Below, piece after piece: positions 54,630-64,000 of a stretch of 64,000 bases of DNA. The position numbers were made by a program, and so were the translations under genes. Below the pieces are notes generated by a model, which was not told the DNA's origin, did no database searches, and saw only the letters and a list, made by a program, of their open reading frames with translations. How positions within the stretch are numbered: position 1 is the first letter of the stretch; every line of letters starts with the position of its first letter. Origin of the DNA: Phaeosaccion multiseriatum (taxonomy: Eukaryota > Ochrophyta, other classes); NCBI GenBank assembly GCA_965112735.1, contig OZ218953.1, positions 5,456,001-5,520,000 on the forward strand, written 5' to 3'.

Positions 54630-55665
54630 TCTGTGTATGTGTTTTGTGCTTGCGTGTGTGTCACCCGAAGGAGGTGCAGGAGGATGTGGTTGGCCGCTTG
54701 GACGAGCTGTACAGGTTGGTGATACAGGAGCAGCAGCAGCAGCAAGACCAGGACGAGAAGTTCTACGACATTACGAGCGTGCTGACCGAGCTCGACAACA
54801 GAGTGGGGGAGCTCTTCAGCAGGATACGCCCGCCGCACGAGCAGGGGGGGGACAACGCCAATGGCACTGTTCCGCAGGACGGAGACAAGACCGCAGGGGG
54901 AGGGAGCGATGTGGCGCAGGTGAGGAGGGGTCCTACCCTGCCCTGCGCTGTATCACCAACTGCTCTGCCTGGTCGCGTCGCCCGTCCTCTCGTGCGTGTG
55001 CTGTGCCTGTCCTGATTCATCTTTCTCCTGTCGTGCCGTTCCACATGCTTGGTTTGGCTTGCTCTTCTCTCTCGCTACTTGGCTTCCTCTTCTCTGTGGG
55101 AAGCAGGCTCAGACGAAGCTTGCTACCGACTTGTCACTCCTCAAGGTAAGCACTGCGCCGCACACGGGGGGGTGGATATATATAAAAATAGCTCGTTTGC
55201 TTCTCTTGCCTCTTGCCGTTACTTGCTTCACCACCTTTAGCTTGGAGCTCTGAGTCTTGGGCCGCACTGACCTCGATGCACTCTCTTACAGGAGGAGTGG
55301 GCTGCGGCACTGCTCGGGCTGGAGAGCAAGGCAGACACCAAGAGGAGCATCGATAAGAGACACATCGAGGGGCGCTGCGACGCTGTGGCCAAGCAAGTCA
55401 AGGTGAGTGTTGGCTATCCATTGCTATCCACTACCATCCACTGCCATCCACTGCCATCCACTGCCATCCACAGCCGTCCACTGTTGTCGGCATGATCGGG
55501 AGGCCGAAGGTGCAGCTAACTTATAGGGAACTGACTTCACTCACGCTCCACTGACTTCCACTCACTCTCCTCCGTCCATTCATTCAGGCGCTTCGCGAGA
55601 GCTTCGTGAAGCTTGAGGAGGACAACGTGGCGATCATTGAAGCCCTGTTGGGGCAGCAAATATGA
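50367..55665 (+). CDS. Leucine-rich-repeat plus coiled-coil protein
   Basis: Eleven exons join in phase to 922 residues: 50367-50519, 50660-50752, 50964-51479, 51588-52013, 52820-53578, 53767-53862, 54159-54407, 54671-54919, 55107-55145, 55292-55402, 55588-55665. The N-terminal half has RNI-type leucine-rich repeats: MTALRLQNGTYGVDGLQ, VQLLDLSSTPLQDDGVAALC, LRHLDLSANGIGDAGVEALC, LRHLELSNNTITDDGAAALS, LGLADNNIGAGGATQLL. A His/Gln-rich and poly-Ala insert separates repeats in exon 4. The middle (exon 5) is Ser/Gln-rich and probably disordered. The C-terminal 250 residues are coiled coil (REGLQQLREGLESLQREMKW; VGRLDELYRLVIQEQ; LTELDNRVGELFSRI) ending ESFVKLEEDNVAIIEALLGQ. This is a scaffold-type layout. 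I cannot name an orthologue; a cytoskeletal or flagellar role is only a possibility. The exon 4-5 intron (806 nt) holds a long TTC array. Confidence 0.78.
52448..52720 (+). repeat. (TTC)n array grading into (CTC)n in an intron
   Basis: About 165 bp of nearly pure TTC (52454-52619) flanked by CTC/TCC runs, a polypyrimidine block of roughly 270 bp on the coding strand of the LRR gene intron 52014-52819. Confidence 0.97.
55424..55482 (+). repeat. Intronic decamer repeat (CCACTGCCAT)n
   Basis: About six imperfect units of CCACTGCCAT (variants CTACCAT, CAGCCGT, CTGTTGT) in the penultimate intron of the LRR gene. Confidence 0.9.
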
Positions 55666-55828
55666 CCCTGCAGTGAGCTAAGTTCAGTACTGGGGCAGCA
55701 AGTGTGACCACGCATGTAATTGCAAGTAGAGCAGACTAGCCGTTCATTCAGCCGAACGTGTGGATACGGTGATGGTGCGGATAAAGGCGCGGACATCATC
55801 GCTCTACTCAATCAATGAATCAAGGGGT

Positions 55829-57374
55829 TCACTGCTCACTGATGAGCTGGGATGAGAGGTCCTCAGCGCTGTTGTTGGGCAAGTACACGAAGGATGTCGA
55901 TGCCGTTCCCGTTCCAAATGCGCCGCTCCGTGGCCTTGCCGTTGTCCTTCCCCTCTCCCGGCCTCCTCCTCTTCCTGCTCCTCTTCCTCCTCCTGCGCTC
56001 TCAGCCTGCCCGGCACTGCTAAGACTAGTCGGCTCCTGCCCATATACCTGCCCGGCACCGCCAAGACTAGTCTGCTCCTGCCCATGTACCTCTACCTGCT
56101 TCACGCTCAGCCGTAGAGGTGGGCCAGGTATGTCCAGCACCCCCCCTCCTGCTCCTCCCCCTCCTGCTCCTCCCTGGAGGGCGTACCCGTACTGCAGATG
56201 CTCCTGCTGGTGCCGCTGGTGCTGGTGCTGCTGGTGGTGCGACATACGGGTCTGGGGGGGAGACGAGTCGGGAGGCGTGGGGAAGTGCGGTGCAGTCCCT
56301 AAGGCAGGGTCGACTCGAGGAGAAGGCGAAGACCTCGAAGACCTCGCCCCGCCGGACAGAGGGGATGCTCGACCCCCCGGGGAGCCGCTCACTGCCGAAG
56401 CCAGTCCCAGGGGGGGAAGCGTCTTGCTGCAGGGCTCACTCTCAGCATCACACGCGTCATAGTCCGCTGTCTCTGCCTCTGCAGCTTCAGTACCGAACGA
56501 GCACTCATCGTCTTGTTCTCCTCCTGCTTCTTCCTCTCCCTCTGGCCCGAGGCTTGCCACAGTTATGGGGGTAGTCACACGGGCAGCTCCCCCCCCCAGG
56601 GCCCTCTTGCGCTGCTCCCTTTGCCTGACTTGCTCGTCGTAGGCCCACCTCTTCTCGGCCGTTTCTCTGATCTGTTGGCGATCCCTCTGAGCGGCGCTTT
56701 GTCTCTCGCTGAAGCGCTGCTCCATATCTAGATAGATGCGGTACCTTTTAATATACACAACACACGCGCACACGCGCAGAAAGGGGAGGAAAGAGGAAAG
56801 ATCTTCACGTTCAGTTTCTGCCGCTCTGGACCCTTGAACCCTTCGAGGCAGCCCTCAGATCCCCGAACGCACCGACTGCTTCAGCTTCCACCTCTCCGCG
56901 CCACCCCTCCCTCCTTCCTCCTGTAAGTCAATGAAAGTCCCCTCCTTCCATGCCTCTCCTCCGTCTCACTCACCTGTCGTGTGCCCTCTGCGTCTTCTGC
57001 TGCTGCACACCCCCCCGCCTCTCCTCCTGCTGCTCTTCCCTGCGAACTCTGTGTGCGTGCGTCTTGATGTACCGCAGCAAAGTGCCCGTGTTGTTATGGA
57101 AACGCCTGCCCTGTCTCTCCACCTGACAGGCCTGTCCCCTCCTTCGATGCTGTTCCCTGAGCTCTGCCTGCACCTGACTTCTTCGCTGCTCTGAGGCGGT
57201 GTCATGTGCTCTTAGCTTCTCCTCGAGCAACATTTTGCCCCTGGTGGTCTGCTCGAGCTGCTGCACCCTCCCCACCTCTCTGATGTGGCGAGAGACTTCT
57301 TTGCGCAGGGCCAGGCTCTTCCTCCCCGCCGCCACTCTGTCCTCCAGGCTCTGCTTGCGCTTCTCTTGCTCCGT
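55829..57374 (-). CDS. Coiled-coil protein, 5' end not found (adjacent to satellite)
   Basis: Two exons are supported: 57374-56974 (acceptor CTCAG, donor GTGAGTG) and 56744-55829 (acceptor AAAAG), joined in phase 2 and ending at a stop at 55829. The first is a strongly charged helix (LALRKEVSRHIREVGRVQQL; LREQHRRRGQACQVERQGRR; KTHAHRVRREEQQEERRGG). The second continues MEQRFSERQSAAQRDRQQIR and EKRWAYDEQVRQREQRKR, then changes to acidic and Ser/Pro-rich sequence, a His/Gln tract (HHQQHQHQRHQQEH) and a Gly/Arg tail. I do not recognise the family; the dense KR/E heptads suggest a cytoskeletal or ciliary protein. No start codon with a workable splice path exists in the 190 bp left before the satellite. 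Earlier exons must lie within or beyond the array, or were lost. Confidence 0.6.
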
Positions 57375-57564
57375 CTGAGGAGCAAAGAGGAAAGGAGGAG
57401 AGAGGAGAGGACAATAGAGAAGAGGCAGGCAAATGAGTATAGAGGAGGGAAGAAGCGAAGAAGGAGATGGAGCAGCGGTTCGCGAACTTCATTTTCGCCT
57501 CTGTGGGGGAGGAGACAGGGGGGGAGGGGGGCGGAGCCACAACTCCTCGCCTGGACGCATGACA

Positions 57565-60500
57565 CTGGCCTAGGCTGGCCTAGACTGGCCTAGACTGGCC
57601 TAGACTGGCCTAGACCGGCCTAGACTGGCCGGTCCAGGCCAGTCTAGACCGGCCTAGACTGGCCTAGACTGGCCTAGACTGGCCTAGACTGGCCTAGACT
57701 GGCCTAGACTGGCCTAGACTGGCCTAGACTGGCCTAGACCGGCCTAGACCGGCCTAGACTGGCCTAGACTGGCCTAGACTGGCCTAGACCGGCCTAGACT
57801 GGCCTAGACTGGCCTAGACTGGCCTAGGCTGGCCTATACTGGCCTAAGCTGGCCTAGACTGGCCTAGACTGGCCTAGACTGGCCTAGACCGGCCTAGACT
57901 GGCCTAAACTGGCCTAGACTGGCCTAGACTGGCCTAGACTGGCCTAGACCGGCCTAGACTGGACTAGACTGGCCTCGACTGGCCTAGACTGGCCTCGACT
58001 GGCCTAGACTGGCCTAGACCGGCCTAGACTGGCCTAGACTGGCCTAGACCGGCCTAGACCGGCCTAGACTGGCCTAGACTGGCGTAGACTGGCCTAGACT
58101 GGCCTAGACCGGCCTAGACTGGACTAGACTGGCCTAGACTGGCCAAGACTGGCCTAGACCGGCCTAGACCGGCCTAGACTGGCCTCGACTGGACTAGACT
58201 GGCCTAGACTGGCCTAGACTGGCCTAGACCGGCCTAGACTGGCCTAGACTGGCCTAGACTGGCCTAGACCGGCCTCGACTGAGCTAGACCGGCCTAGACT
58301 GGCCTAGACCGGCCTAGACTGGCATAGGCTGACTGGCCTAGACTGGCCTAGACTGGCCTAGACGGCCTACACTGGCCTAGACCGGCCTAGACTGGCCTAG
58401 ACTGGCCTAGACTGGCCTAGACCGGCCTAGGCTGGCCTAGACTGGCCTAGACTGGCCTAGACTGGCCTAGACCGGCCTAGACTGGCCTAGACCGGCCTAG
58501 ACTGGCCTAGACCGGCCTAGATTGAGCCTAGACCGGCCTAGACTGGCCTAGACCGGCCTAGACTGGCCTAGGCTGGCCTAGACTGGCCTAGATCGGCCTA
58601 GACCGGCCTAGACTGGCCTAGACTGGCCTAGACTGGCCTAGACCGGCCTAGACCGGCCTAGACTGGCCTAGACCGGCCTAGACCGGCCTAGACTGGCCTA
58701 GACCGGCCTAGACCGGCCTAGACTGGCCTAGACTGGCCTAGGCTGACTGGCCTAGACCGGCCTAGACTGGCCTAGACTGGCCTAGACTGGCCTAAACTGG
58801 CCTAGACTGGCCTAGACTGGCCTAGACGGGCCTAGACTTGCCTAGACCGGCCTAGACTGGCCTAGGCTGACTGGCCTAGACTGGCCTAGACTGGCCTAGA
58901 CCGGCCTAGACTGGCCTAGACCGGCCTAGACTGGCCTAGGCTGGCCTAGACTGGCCTAGACCGGCCTAGACCGGCCTAGACTGGCCTAGACTGGCCTAGA
59001 CTGGCCTAGACCGGCCTAGACCGGCCTAGACTGGCCTAGACCGGCCTAGACCGGCCTAGACTGGCGTAGACTGGCCTAGGCTGACTGGCCTAGACCGGCC
59101 TAGACTGGCCTAGACTGGCCTAGACTGGCCTAAACTGGCCTAGACTGGCCTAGACTGGCCTAGACGGGCCTAGACTGGCCTAGACCGGCCTAGACTGAGC
59201 TAGACCGGCCTAGACTGGCCTAGACCGGCCTAGACCGGCCTAGACCGGCCTAGATTGAGCCTAGACTGGCCTAGACCGGCCTAGACTGGCCTAGACCGGC
59301 CTAGACCGGCCTAGACTGGCCTAGGCTGACTGGCCTAGACTGGCCTAGACTGGCCTAGACCGGCCTAGACTGGCCTAGGCTGGCCTAGACTGGCCTAGAC
59401 TGGCCTAGACTGGCCTAGACCGGCCTAGACCGGCCTAGACTGGCCTAGACTGGCCTAGACTGGCCTAGACTGGCCTAGACCGGCCTAGACCGGCCTAGAC
59501 TGGCCTAGACTGGCCTAGACTGGCCTAGACCGGCCTAGACCGGCCTAGACTGGCCTAGACCGGCCTAGACCGGCCTAGACTGGCCTGGACTGGCCTAGGC
59601 TGACTGGCCTAGACCGGCCTAGACTGGCCTAGACTGGCCTAGACTGGCCTACACTGGCCTAGACTGGCCTAGACTGGCCTAGACTGGCCTAGACTGGCCT
59701 AGACCGGCCTAGACCGGCCTAGACTGGCCTAGACTGGCCTAGACCGGCCTAGACTGAGCTAGACCGGCCTAGACTGGCCTAGACCGGCCTAGACTGGCCT
59801 AGACCGGCCTAGACTGGCCTAGGCTGACTGGCCTAGACTGGCCTAGACTGGCCTAGACGGCCTACACTGGCCTAGACTGGCCTAGACTGGCCTAGACTGG
59901 CCTAGACTGGCCTAGACCGGCCTAGGCTGGCCTAGACTGGCCTAGACTGGCCTAGACCGGCCTAGACTGGCCTAGACCGGCCTAGACCGGCCTAGACCGG
60001 CCTAGATTGAGCCTAGACTGGCCTAGACCGGCCTAGACTGGCCTAGACCGGCCTAGACTGGCCTAGACTGGCCTAGACCGGCCTAGACCGGCCTAGACTG
60101 GCCTAGGCTGACTGGCCTAGACTGGCCTAGACTGGCCTAGACCGGCCTAGACTGGCCTAGACTGGCCTAGACTGGCCTAGACTGGCCTAGACTGGCCTAG
60201 ACCGGCCTAGACTGGCCTAGACTGGCCTAGACCGGCCTAGACTGGCCTAGACCGGCCTAGACTGGCCTAGACTGGCCTAGACTGGCCTAGACTGGCCTAG
60301 ACTGGCCTAGACTGGCCTAGACTGGCCTAGACTGGCCTAGACCGGCCTAGACTGAGCTAGACCGGCCTAGACTGGCCTAGACCGGCCTAGACCGGCCTAG
60401 ACCGGCCTAGATTGAGCCTAGACTGGCCTAGACCGGCCTAGACCGGCCTAGACTGGCCTAGGCTGACTGGCCTAGACTGGCCTAGACTGGCCTAGACCGG

Positions 60501-63500
60501 CCTAGACTGGCCTAGGCTGGCCTAGACTGGCCTAGACTGGCCTAGACTGGCCTAGACCGGCCTAGACTGGCCTAGACTGGCCTAGACTGGCCTAGACCGG
60601 CCTAGACCGGCCTAGACTGGCCTAGACTGGCCTAGACTGGCCTAGACTGGCCTAGACCGGCCTAGACCGGCCTAGACTGGCCTAGACTGGCCTAGACCGG
60701 CCTAGACCGGCCTAGACCGGCCTAGACTGGCCTAGACCGGCCTAGACCGGCCTAGACTGGCCTAGACTGGCCTAGGCTGACTGGCCTAGACCGGCCTAGA
60801 CTGGCCTAGACTGGCCTAGACTGGCCTAAACTGGCCTAGACTGGCCTAGACTGGCCTAGACTGGCCTAGACTGGCCTAGACTGGCCTAGACTGGCCTAGA
60901 CTGGCCTAGACTGGCCTAGACTGGCCTAGACTGGCCTAGACCGGCCTAGACTGGCCTAGACCGGCCTAGACTGGCCTAGACCGGCCTAGACTGGCCTAGA
61001 CTCGGCCTAGACTGGCCTAGACTGGCCTAGACTGGCCTAGACTGGCCTAGACTGGCCTAGACTGGCCTAGACTGGCCTAGACTGGCCTAGACTGGCCTAG
61101 ACTGGCCTAGACTGGCCTAGACTGACTGGCCTAGACTGGCCTAGACTGGCCTAGACTGGCCTAGACTGGCCTAGACTGGCCTAGACTGGCCTAGACTGGC
61201 CTAGACTGGCCTAGACCGGCCTAGACCGGCCTAGACTGGCCTAGACTGGCCTAGACTGGCCTAGACCGGCCTAGACTGGCCTAAACCGGCCTAGACTGGC
61301 CTAGACCGGCCTAGACTGGCCTAGACTGGCCTAGACTGGCCTAGGCTGACTGGCCTAGACTGGCCTAGACTGGCCTAGACGGGCCTAGACTTGCCTAGAC
61401 CGGCCTAGACTGAGCTAGACCGGCCTAGACTGGCCTAGACCGGCCTAGACAGGCCTAGACCGGCCTAGATTGAGCCTAGACTGGCCTAGACCGGCCTAGA
61501 CTGGCCTAGACCGGCCTAGACCGGCCTAGACTGGCCTAGGCTGACTGGCCTAGACTGGCCTAGACTGGCCTAGACCGGCCTAGACTGGCCTAGGCTGACT
61601 GGCCTAGACTGGCCTAGACTGGCCTAGACTGGCCTAGACTGGCCTAGACTGGCCTAGACTGGCCTAGACTGGCCTAGATCGGCCTAGACTGGCCTAGACT
61701 GGCCTAGACCGGCCTAGACTGGCCTAGACTGGCCTAGACTGGCCTAGACTGGCCTAGACTGGCCTAGACTGGCCTAGACCGGCCTAGACTGGCCTAGACC
61801 GGCCTAGACTGGCCTAGACTGGCCTAGACTGGCCTAGACTGGCCTAGACTGGCCTAGACTGGCCTAGACTGGCCTAGACCGGCCTAGACTGGCCTAGACT
61901 GGCCTAGACCGGCCTAGACTGGCCTAGACTGGCCTAGACTGGCCTAGACTGGCCTAGACTGGCCTAGACTGGCCTACTGGCCTAGACTGGCCTAGACTGG
62001 CCTAGACTGGCCTAGACTGGCCTAGACTGGCCTAGACTGGCCTAGACTGGCCTAGACTGGCCTAGACTGGCCTAGACTGGCCTAGACTGGCCTAGACTGG
62101 CCTAGACTGGCCTAGACTGGCCTAGACCGGCCTAGACCGGCCTAGACTGGCCTAGACCGGCCTAGACTGGCCTAGACTGGCCTAGACTGGCCTAGACCGG
62201 CCTAGACTGGCCTAGACTGGCCTAGACTGGCCTAGACTGGCCTAGACTGGCCTAGACTGGCCTAGACTGGCCTAGACTGGCCTAGACTGGCCTAGACTGG
62301 CCTGGCCTAGACTGGCCTAGACTGGCCTAGACTGGCCTAGACTGGCCTAGACTGGCCTAGACTGGCCTAGACTGGCCTAGACTGGCCTAGACCGGCCTAG
62401 ACCGGCCTAGACCGGCCTAGATTGAGCCTAGACTGGCCTAGACTGGCCTAGACCGGCCTAGACCGGCCTAGACCGGCCTAGACTGGCCTAGACTGGCCTA
62501 GACCGGCCTAGACTGGCCTAGACCGGCCTAGACCGGCCTAGACTGGCCTAGGCTGACTGGCCTAGACTGGCCTAGACTGGCCTAGACCGGCCTAGACTGG
62601 CCTAGACTGGCCTAGACCGGCCTAGACTGGCCTAGACTGGCCTAGACCGGCCTAGACTGGCCTAGACCGGCCTAGACTGGCCTAGACTGGCCTAGACTGG
62701 CCTAGACTGGCCTAGACTGGCCTAGACTGGCCTAGACCGGCCTAGACTGGCCTAGACCGGCCTAGACTGGCCTAGACTGGCCTAGACTGGCCTAGACTGG
62801 CCTAGACTGGCCTAGACCGGCCTAGACTGGCCTAGACGGGCCTAGACTGACTGGCCTAGACCGGCCTAGGCTGGCCTACACCGGCCTAGACCGGCCTAGA
62901 CTGGCCTAGACCGGCCTAGACCGGCCTAGACTGGCCTAGACTGGCCTAGACTGGCCTAGACTGGCCTAGACTGGCCTAGACTGGCCTAGACCGGCCTAGA
63001 CCGGCCTAGACTGGCCTAGACTGGCCTAGACTGGCCTAGACTGGCCTAGACTGGCCTAGACTGGCCTAGACTGGCCTAGACTGGCCTAGACTGGCCTAGA
63101 CTGGCCTAGACTGGCCTAGACTGGCCTAGACTGGCCTAGACCGGCCTAGACTGGCCTAGACTGGCCTAGACTGGCCTAGACCGGCCTAGACTGGCCTAGA
63201 CTGGCCTAGACTGGCCTAGACCGGCCTAGACTGGCCTAGACTGGCCTAGACTGGCCTAGACTGGCCTAGACGGGCCTAGACTGGACTAGACCGGCCTAGA
63301 CTGGCCTCGACTGGACTAGACTGGCCTAGACCGGCCTAGACTGGCCTAGACTGGCCTAGACCGGCCTAGACTGGCCTCGACTGGCCTAGGCTGGCCTAGA
63401 CTGGCCTAGACCGGCCTAGACTGGCCTAGACTGGCCTAGACTGGCCTAGACTGGCCTAGACTGGCCTAGACTGGCCTAGACTGGCCTAGACTGGCCTAGA

Positions 63501-64000
63501 CTGGCCTAGACTGGCCTAGACTGGCCTAGACTGGCCTAGACTGGCCTAGACCGGCCTAGACCGGCCTAGACTGGCCTAGACTGGCCTAGACTGGCCTAGA
63601 CTGGCCTAGACTGGCCTAGACTGGCCTAGACTGGCCTAGACCGGCCTAGACTGGCCTAGACTGGCCTAGACTGACTGGCCTAGACTGGCCTAGACTGGCC
63701 TAGACTGGCCTAGACCGGCCTAGACTGGCCTAGACTGGCCTAGACTGGCCTAGACCGGCCTAGACTGGCCTAGACTGGCCTAGACTGGCCTAGACTGGCC
63801 TAGACTGGCCTAGACTGGCCTAGACCGGCCTAGACTGGCCTAGACTGGCCTAGACTGACTGGCCTAGACTGGCCTAGACTGGCCTAGACTGGCCTAGACC
63901 GGCCTAGACTGGCCTAGACTGGCCTACACTGGCCTAGACCGGCCTAGACTGGCCTAGACTGGCCTAGACTGGCCTAGACTGGCCTAGACCGGCCTAGACT
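57565..64000. repeat. 10-bp satellite array (GGCCTAGACT)n with higher-order landmarks
   Basis: An uninterrupted array of roughly 640 units runs off the window end. The monomer GGCCTAGACT alternates with GGCCTAGACC. Rarer variants are GGCCTAGGCT, GGCCTAAACT, GGCCTCGACT, GGACTAGACT and GGCCTACACT. Landmark insertions recur: CTAGGCTGACTGGCC (e.g. 58735, 58857, 59077, 59592, 60770, 62537), CTGAGCTAGACC (58285, 59184, 59744, 60352, 61406) and GATTGAGCC (58518, 59250, 60004, 60410, 61466, 62420), showing higher-order repeat blocks. Every frame on both strands meets TAG within 30 bases, so it is non-coding. It is not telomere-like. A pericentromeric, subtelomeric or other heterochromatic block is the likely setting. 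Confidence 0.97.

Noticed and set aside
57565-64000. CRISPR-like or telomeric repeat
   Set aside because: Units are contiguous with no spacers and no cas-like genes, the host is a eukaryote, and the motif is unlike any G-rich telomere repeat.

Overview
This window is nuclear DNA of a GC-rich eukaryote, most likely a flagellated alga with a red-type secondary plastid (stramenopile/ochrophyte-like). The reasons: nearly every gene is broken by short GT-AG introns (about 100-400 nt) with strong GTGAGT donors. Exons could be joined in phase by hand for most genes. Flagellar genes (Tctex1-type dynein light chain, EFCAB10-like) are present. One gene carries a cyanobacterial-type MiaB behind a presequence that looks like signal peptide plus transit peptide. 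The ankyrin protein is of the CPWD type common in stramenopile genomes. The lineage is an inference; the eukaryotic, intron-rich nature is seen directly.

Layout. 1-8 kb: the last exon of a sulfotransferase-like gene, a second membrane-anchored sulfotransferase on the opposite strand, and a secreted glycosyltransferase-like gene. 8.5-13.5 kb: an intronless F-box-like/ankyrin gene between two roughly 110-130 bp direct repeats, then an SMP-30/gluconolactonase-like gene. 14.6-17 kb: a head-to-head pair of ciliary genes (EFCAB10-like and DYNLT). 17.2-29 kb: two long minus-strand genes in tandem, a parvulin plus MiaB reading frame that splices as one fusion, and a 1107-residue protein ending in a split cytidine-deaminase-like domain. 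29.5-38.2 kb: RNase H2 subunit B, complex I subunit NDUFA11-like, an unrecognised basic coiled-coil protein and glutaminyl-tRNA synthetase. 38.4-49.3 kb: a single-pass membrane protein, a local duplication, and a very long RAB3GAP1 (Rab3GAP catalytic subunit). 49.4-57.4 kb: YOS1/IER3IP1, an LRR plus coiled-coil protein, and a coiled-coil gene whose 5' end is not found. 57.6-64.0 kb: one uninterrupted 10-bp satellite that runs off the window.

Genes are packed closely, with tail-to-tail gaps of about 95-320 bp and head-to-head gaps of about 225-570 bp, so several pairs probably share promoters. They do not form a single pathway. Themes are membrane traffic (RAB3GAP1, YOS1), flagella (DYNLT, EFCAB10), RNA metabolism (MiaB, GlnRS, RNase H2B) and extracellular glycan modification (sulfotransferases, glycosyltransferase-like).

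Most notable: (i) the in-phase parvulin-MiaB fusion; (ii) the deaminase-like protein whose two zinc half-sites are separated by a long low-complexity insert; (iii) two nested duplications that copy the first 121 codons of RAB3GAP1 upstream of itself, with an AAA microhomology junction; (iv) direct repeats flanking the ankyrin gene that both carry the same short C-terminal coding remnant; (v) the satellite, with higher-order landmarks and a one-sided T/C polymorphism exactly at a CpG. Exon coordinates were derived by eye from splice signals and phase agreement, without transcript evidence.
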